The position numbers and the translations under genes are program-made. The notes below the pieces were generated by a model. The model did no database searches. It worked only from the letters and a program-made list of their open reading frames with translations, and had not been told where the DNA came from. DNA of 8,897 nt. Source: JBCDGH01 sp038751365 (GTDB lineage: Bacteria; Patescibacteriota; JACMRA01). Numbering within the stretch: the stretch's first letter is position 1; the number at the start of each line of letters is the position of its first letter. Shown here piece after piece: positions 5,995-8,897 of this stretch. The DNA lies in NCBI GenBank assembly GCA_038751365.1, contig JBCDGH010000036.1, positions 1 through 8,897 of the forward strand. Direction: 5' to 3'.

Positions 5995-6791
5995 TGTGTA
6001 GTAAATTCTACAGCAAATCTAATTCTGACTTCCTTTAATTCTCCAGGTTTAATAAGAATAGGATTTGTGTTTATAGCATTGGTAGATCTACTAAATGGCT
6101 CAAAACAAACAAAATCTGAATCAGGCTTGCTTTGATTTTGTGACCAAACCACTAAATGCTGGAAGTCTATATCTGATTTTGAGCTATCAATAGTAAGCTT
6201 CTTGTCTGGAAATTCGATTTCTGCTAGTCCATTAAAGTCGAAGAAAGTTCCGTTTTGGATATTTTCCCAATCAAATGAGTTGGCTTCGAATTCAGGTACT
6301 TGCTCTATTTTGAGATTATTTTTCTGTGAATGCTGGATTGGAAAATAGGGGTGAATACCTGGGGCAATCGGTAGCTTCTGGCTTCCAGTATTTTTAGTTT
6401 GCAGACTATAGATTAGGTTGTTATCTTCTATTACTAAATTCAGCTTTAACTCAAATTCAAAGGGGTAGGCGAGTTGTATTTCTGAATTGATTTGAGAGTG
6501 GTTAAGACTAAGTTGAATCTTATTTTGATCGATATAGCCTAGGGACCAATCAGAATTTCTAGCAAAACCGTGTTGACTAATTGAATGACCTGAGTAAGTA
6601 AAAATATTATCTTGTAGCGGATTAGCAAACGGGAATAAAATTGGAATTCCAGTACGTTTTAAGCTACTGCCCTTATACAACAGTTTTTGCTTTTTTTGCT
6701 TTTTAGGATTTATTATCTCCCAGCTAGTTATCAAAGCGCCTTCACTTAATATCGAGAGCTCACAATTGTTATTCTTTATCGAATACTCCAT
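5991..6791 (-). CDS. Aldose 1-epimerase (mutarotase)-family protein, LacX/YeaD-like
   Basis: The 266-residue cytosolic protein (from ATG 6791) belongs to the galactose mutarotase-like beta-sandwich superfamily (COG2017). Visible motifs are GIPILFPF (49-55), HGFAR with H74 and R78, APGIHPYF with H147, and CFEPFSR with E231. They correspond by position to the two histidines and the general-base glutamate of GalM-type enzymes, so the active site looks intact. The expected activity is interconversion of alpha and beta anomers of a hexose or sugar phosphate; the exact sugar cannot be told. A TTG at 6797 would add two residues, but the ATG is preferred because neither has a Shine-Dalgarno sequence. 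It lies 16 nt downstream of the trhO-like gene and is probably co-transcribed with it. Its TAG stop (5993-5991) overlaps the TAA of the convergent peptidase gene, leaving no room for a terminator between them. Confidence 0.85.
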   Translation of the reverse strand: MEYSIKNNNCELSILSEGALITSWEIINPKKQKKQKLLYKGSSLKRTGIPILFPFANPLQDNIFTYSGHSISQHGFARNSDWSLGYIDQNKIQLSLNHSQINSEIQLAYPFEFELKLNLVIEDNNLIYSLQTKNTGSQKLPIAPGIHPYFPIQHSQKNNLKIEQVPEFEANSFDWENIQNGTFFDFNGLAEIEFPDKKLTIDSSKSDIDFQHLVVWSQNQSKPDSDFVCFEPFSRSTNAINTNPILIKPGELKEVRIRFAVEFTTH

Positions 6792-6807
6792 AAGCAATGT
6801 ACGTTTA

Positions 6808-7719
6808 CTAGCTATAGGCTTTTAGTTGTTGATTCTGCTTGCGATAGTAATTGGCTTTACAAGTATTACTACAAAAGACTTTACCATCAGGTTCTATACA
6901 ATCATGGCAGCAGATGAAATGTTTGTGACATTCTGGATCACTACAATTCACAAAGTTTTCTGACTTTGTTCCACATTTATCACATTTTCCTACTATTTTA
7001 TGATCAGCCTTCTTGGTATTAAAGCCCATAACAAGTCTTTGATCAAATACATACAGTTTACCAAAAAAATGCTTATTGGGATATTTTTCCATATAATTAA
7101 CAATCCCTCCATATAATTGATAGACTTTTTTAAAGCCGTTATTTATCAAAAAACCTGAAGCCTTTTCACACCTAACACCTCCGGTACAGACAGTGACAAT
7201 ATCTTTGTCTTTTAAGTGATTTATACGTTCTAAAATTGTTGGTAAATCTCTAAAATTACTAAATTTTGATAAGATTGAGTCTTGAAAGTAGCCAACTTTT
7301 TGCTCATAGTCGTTGCGCATATCTACAATATAGAATTCCTTCTCCTGTCTGAACCAATCATGAAGTTGTTGAGGATAAATATGTGATCCAGTTACTACAT
7401 TGGGACTTACATCTCGCTCTCCTAAGTGACTACTGACTATTTCTGAACGAATTTTTACTGATAATTTTGGAAAAGCTGAGCCATTGCCGTCGCTGATTTT
7501 GTAATATATATCTTGAAAACTGTTATACTTCTCTAGCTCTTTAGTGTATTTTTTAATGTTTTTTTGCTCTCCTTCTAAAGTAGCATTGATACCCTCGACA
7601 GCTATAATTATTCTACCTTTTAGGTTTAGGTTCTGGCAGAGCTGTTTTTGCCATAGCATTATAGCTTGAGTATCTAGAATTTTGGTATAACTATAAAAAA
7701 GCAATACTTTACTAGCCAT
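6808..7719 (-). CDS. trhO: tRNA uridine(34) hydroxylase, rhodanese-domain TrhO family
   Basis: The 303-residue protein matches the TrhO (YceA) family, which uses O2 to hydroxylate U34 of certain tRNAs to ho5U, broadening wobble decoding. The N-terminal domain has the family stretch GRIIIAVEGINATLEG (35-50). The rhodanese domain (~112-215) includes IVDMRNDYEQKVG and the active loop CTGGVRCEKAS with catalytic C178 and C184, followed by GFKKVYQLYGGI. The C-terminal region is cysteine-rich (C246, C249, C259, C264, C270, C271, C274, C283, C287, with H265 and H267) and probably binds zinc, as in other members. E. coli TrhO is about 350 residues; the shortfall is mostly the basic tail after the last cysteines. 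No cmoA/cmoB-like gene is nearby to convert ho5U further. It is first in a two-gene minus-strand operon. The ATG at 7719 sits 8-14 nt from -10-like sequences and lacks a Shine-Dalgarno. Confidence 0.92.
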   Translation of the reverse strand: MASKVLLFYSYTKILDTQAIMLWQKQLCQNLNLKGRIIIAVEGINATLEGEQKNIKKYTKELEKYNSFQDIYYKISDGNGSAFPKLSVKIRSEIVSSHLGERDVSPNVVTGSHIYPQQLHDWFRQEKEFYIVDMRNDYEQKVGYFQDSILSKFSNFRDLPTILERINHLKDKDIVTVCTGGVRCEKASGFLINNGFKKVYQLYGGIVNYMEKYPNKHFFGKLYVFDQRLVMGFNTKKADHKIVGKCDKCGTKSENFVNCSDPECHKHFICCHDCIEPDGKVFCSNTCKANYYRKQNQQLKAYS

Positions 7720-7727
7720 ATTGGTTA

Positions 7728-7757
7728 ATATTAATTATATAAAGTATGATCTGTCAA
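7728..7757 (-). promoter_or_regulatory. Probable promoter of the trhO-mutarotase operon
   Basis: On the minus strand a perfect TTGACA (7757-7752) is followed 18 nt later by TAATAT (7733-7728), and a perfect TATAAT lies at 7739-7734, only 12 nt from that -35. With either -10 box, transcription would start within about 10 nt of the ATG at 7719, giving a very short or absent leader. Confidence 0.45.
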
Positions 7758-7772
7758 AGTTTTATTACAGGA

Positions 7773-7838
7773 TTGACATTAAGTAGGAAGTTGAAAATCT
7801 TGGAAGCGATTATCTATTAAAATACATCAACTTATATT
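7773..7838 (+). promoter_or_regulatory. Possible promoter region of the small membrane-protein gene
   Basis: A perfect TTGACA at 7773-7778 mirrors the minus-strand -35 box across 15 nt but has no good -10 at the right distance. Closer to the gene, TTGAAA (7791-7796) with TATTAA (7815-7820) at 18-nt spacing, or an isolated TATATT at 7833-7838 only 8 nt before the ATG, are alternatives. The choice cannot be made from sequence. Confidence 0.25.
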
Positions 7839-7846
7839 GCCATTCT

Positions 7847-8221
7847 ATGTTTAGGAAAACAAAACTCGACTTGCTTGCTCTCGGCGGAAGCTTTATAATA
7901 TTTTTCTTTAGCATGGTTAGTGGTATTACTGCAATTGTATTATCTTTTTTAATTCAATATTTAGATATTAAAGATTGGTTTTTTGATTTACAGAGACTGT
8001 CACTTTTTTTTGTTTTAATGTGCATCACTTTCTTGATAATGACAGTAGTAGTTTTTTGGGTTGATAGCTTTCTAATAGAAGTTTATAACTTCTTCAAGAT
8101 TAAGCTTGGTGATCAAGGTGTAGGGATAGTAGCCATTTCTACTTTTATATCTTTATTTCTAGGATTATATTTGATACTACCTAATTTCTTTACATTTGTT
8201 CGTGATTACTTCTGGTTGTAA
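7847..8221 (+). CDS. Small integral membrane protein of unknown function
   Basis: I do not recognise this 124-residue protein. It has three clear hydrophobic segments at ~9-38, ~50-74 and ~91-112, with the basic start MFRKTK suggesting a cytoplasmic N-terminus. It is rich in Phe and aromatic residues, has a single cysteine (C59) inside the second segment, and has short polar loops (around 39-49 and 75-90). The 76-90 stretch, with K84 and K86, would be cytoplasmic if helix 1 crosses once. Hydrophobicity argues for a real gene, as do the ATG after a -10-like element and the stop placed 1 nt from the converging neighbour. There is no Shine-Dalgarno. No domain, binding motif or neighbouring gene gives a function. 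Confidence 0.7.
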   Translation: MFRKTKLDLLALGGSFIIFFFSMVSGITAIVLSFLIQYLDIKDWFFDLQRLSLFFVLMCITFLIMTVVVFWVDSFLIEVYNFFKIKLGDQGVGIVAISTFISLFLGLYLILPNFFTFVRDYFWL

Positions 8222-8222
8222 T

Positions 8223-8795
8223 TTAATTTTCGGTATCTATCTTAGGGTATAGCCAAAATTTAAGTATTTTTGTCACTTTAGGCATTACAATGTAGGTTAG
8301 AGTACTAATTGAAAATAAAGAAATACATAGTAACAAAACAAAGTAAGGTATCTGAGGAAAACTTTCTTCTAAAAAGCCTAGTAATGGTGAAGTTACCAGT
8401 AATTGCAAAGGATAAACACCCATCACAGTTGCAACTATCATCTTACTTTTTTTTGGTGGTTGCAGACCTGAATCAGAGCTATAATTAAACCAGTATTCAA
8501 GTCCACTAAGCTTTTTAAGTTCAGTGTCAGAGCTAATTTTGTTCATTTTTTGTGAGTATACTTTAGCTTCTTCACTTTCCAGCCATTTATTTAGATTTTC
8601 TTCAGTGTTAAAGCGATAAACAAAAGTAATATACTCAGTTTTTTGATCGTTAAAGACATCCAAGCCTAAAAAACCTTCAAATTTGATACTGGCTAAGTAT
8701 GATTCTGAAAGTAATTCTTTGTATTTTTTTTGGTGTTTATATTTGACAAGCCTTTTGATGACTATGGTAACTCCAGTTTTTGAATTGTCTAACAT
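8223..8795 (-). CDS. ABM-superfamily (COG3224-like) membrane-anchored protein
   Basis: The 190-residue protein has a soluble N-terminal ferredoxin-like domain (~5-102) of the antibiotic biosynthesis monooxygenase (dimeric alpha/beta barrel) type. It shows the pattern VTIVIKRLVK, FEGFLGLDVF, EYITFVYRFNTEENLNKWLES and GLEYWF. Two transmembrane helices follow (~118-140 and ~150-172), then the conserved-looking end TYIVMPKVTKILKFWLYP. This order, with GLE(Y/F)WF and PPKKSKM leading into the first helix, is what I know of COG3224 proteins. ABM-fold members include quinol and haem monooxygenases, but the COG3224 branch has no established reaction, so none is assigned. The ATG at 8795 has no Shine-Dalgarno. 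The TAA ends 1 nt from the stop of the convergent membrane-protein gene, with no terminator between them. Confidence 0.82.
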   Translation of the reverse strand: MLDNSKTGVTIVIKRLVKYKHQKKYKELLSESYLASIKFEGFLGLDVFNDQKTEYITFVYRFNTEENLNKWLESEEAKVYSQKMNKISSDTELKKLSGLEYWFNYSSDSGLQPPKKSKMIVATVMGVYPLQLLVTSPLLGFLEESFPQIPYFVLLLCISLFSISTLTYIVMPKVTKILKFWLYPKIDTEN

Positions 8796-8801
8796 ATTAA
8801 A

Positions 8802-8818
8802 TTGAAACTATTTTTCAA
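8802..8818. repeat. Short inverted repeat TTGAAA/TTTCAA upstream of the ABM-like gene
   Basis: Six-base arms (8802-8807 and 8813-8818) flank a 5-nt spacer, 7 nt upstream of the ATG at 8795. The position would suit a repressor site, but arms this short and AT-rich arise easily by chance. Confidence 0.2.
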
Positions 8819-8861
8819 CAAAATTAGCTACTGTCTATAAGCTTATCACAAAAGCATTTTT

Positions 8862-8890
8862 TTGAAAACAGAGCAATACTATTGTAAAAT
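8862..8890 (+). promoter_or_regulatory. Promoter for a gene beyond the right edge
   Basis: TTGAAA (8862-8867) and TAAAAT (8885-8890) each match the consensus at five of six positions and are separated by exactly 17 nt. Transcription would start at about the last base of the window, so a + strand gene divergent from the ABM-like gene is expected immediately beyond it. Confidence 0.5.
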
Positions 8891-8897
8891 ATATTAA

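Noticed and set aside
1..8897. Alternative genetic code with TGA read as Gly or Trp, as in some CPR lineages.
   Set aside because: All genes read to natural ends with no in-frame TGA. Absence of TGA as a stop in eight genes is too small a sample in AT-rich DNA to mean recoding.

Overview
The window is AT-rich DNA with short intergenic gaps, eight protein genes (one cut by the left edge) and probably one small structured RNA. All eight genes read cleanly in the standard code; six stop with TAA, two with TAG and none with TGA. None of the seven visible start codons has a purine-rich Shine-Dalgarno sequence. Likely -10 boxes lie about 8-14 nt from several starts, so leaderless or nearly leaderless mRNAs look common. 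Together with an RND pump that lacks adaptor and outer-membrane partner genes, and exported proteins held by membrane segments, this suggests a single-membrane bacterium. A Patescibacteria/CPR lineage such as Saccharibacteria is my best guess, but this is inference: no rRNA or ribosomal protein is present to settle it.

Layout, left to right. (1) 2-730 (+): the C-terminal part of a surface protein, with a Ser/Thr/Gly-rich hexapeptide stalk, a two-cysteine extracellular domain and a C-terminal membrane anchor. (2) 793-886 (+): three consecutive hairpins, the last followed by a T-rich tract, forming either a structured 3' UTR or an RNA of about 90 nt. (3) 927-4985 (+): a regulator-pump operon. 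A consensus -35 box is embedded in a perfect palindrome and followed by a MarR-family repressor, then 3 nt later by an RND-superfamily permease of 1163 aa, closed by a clear intrinsic terminator. (4) 4990-5994 (+): a membrane-anchored zinc metallopeptidase whose active site resembles that of anthrax lethal factor (MEROPS M34). (5) 7719-5991 (-): a two-gene operon with a TrhO-type tRNA U34 hydroxylase followed by a sugar mutarotase-like protein, whose stop codon overlaps that of the peptidase. (6) 7847-8221 (+): a small three-helix membrane protein of unknown function, convergent at 1 nt spacing with (7) 8223-8795 (-): a membrane-anchored protein of the ABM-like COG3224 family. (8) A good + strand promoter at the right edge points to a gene outside the window.

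The best-supported functional unit is the MarR-RND operon, probably a ligand-induced exporter under autoregulation. The most unusual items are the altered proton-relay residues of the RND pump, the lethal-factor-like ectopeptidase beside it, and the hairpin-rich RNA upstream of the operon. The minus-strand genes are housekeeping-like (tRNA modification, sugar anomer interconversion) and have no evident link to the exporter.
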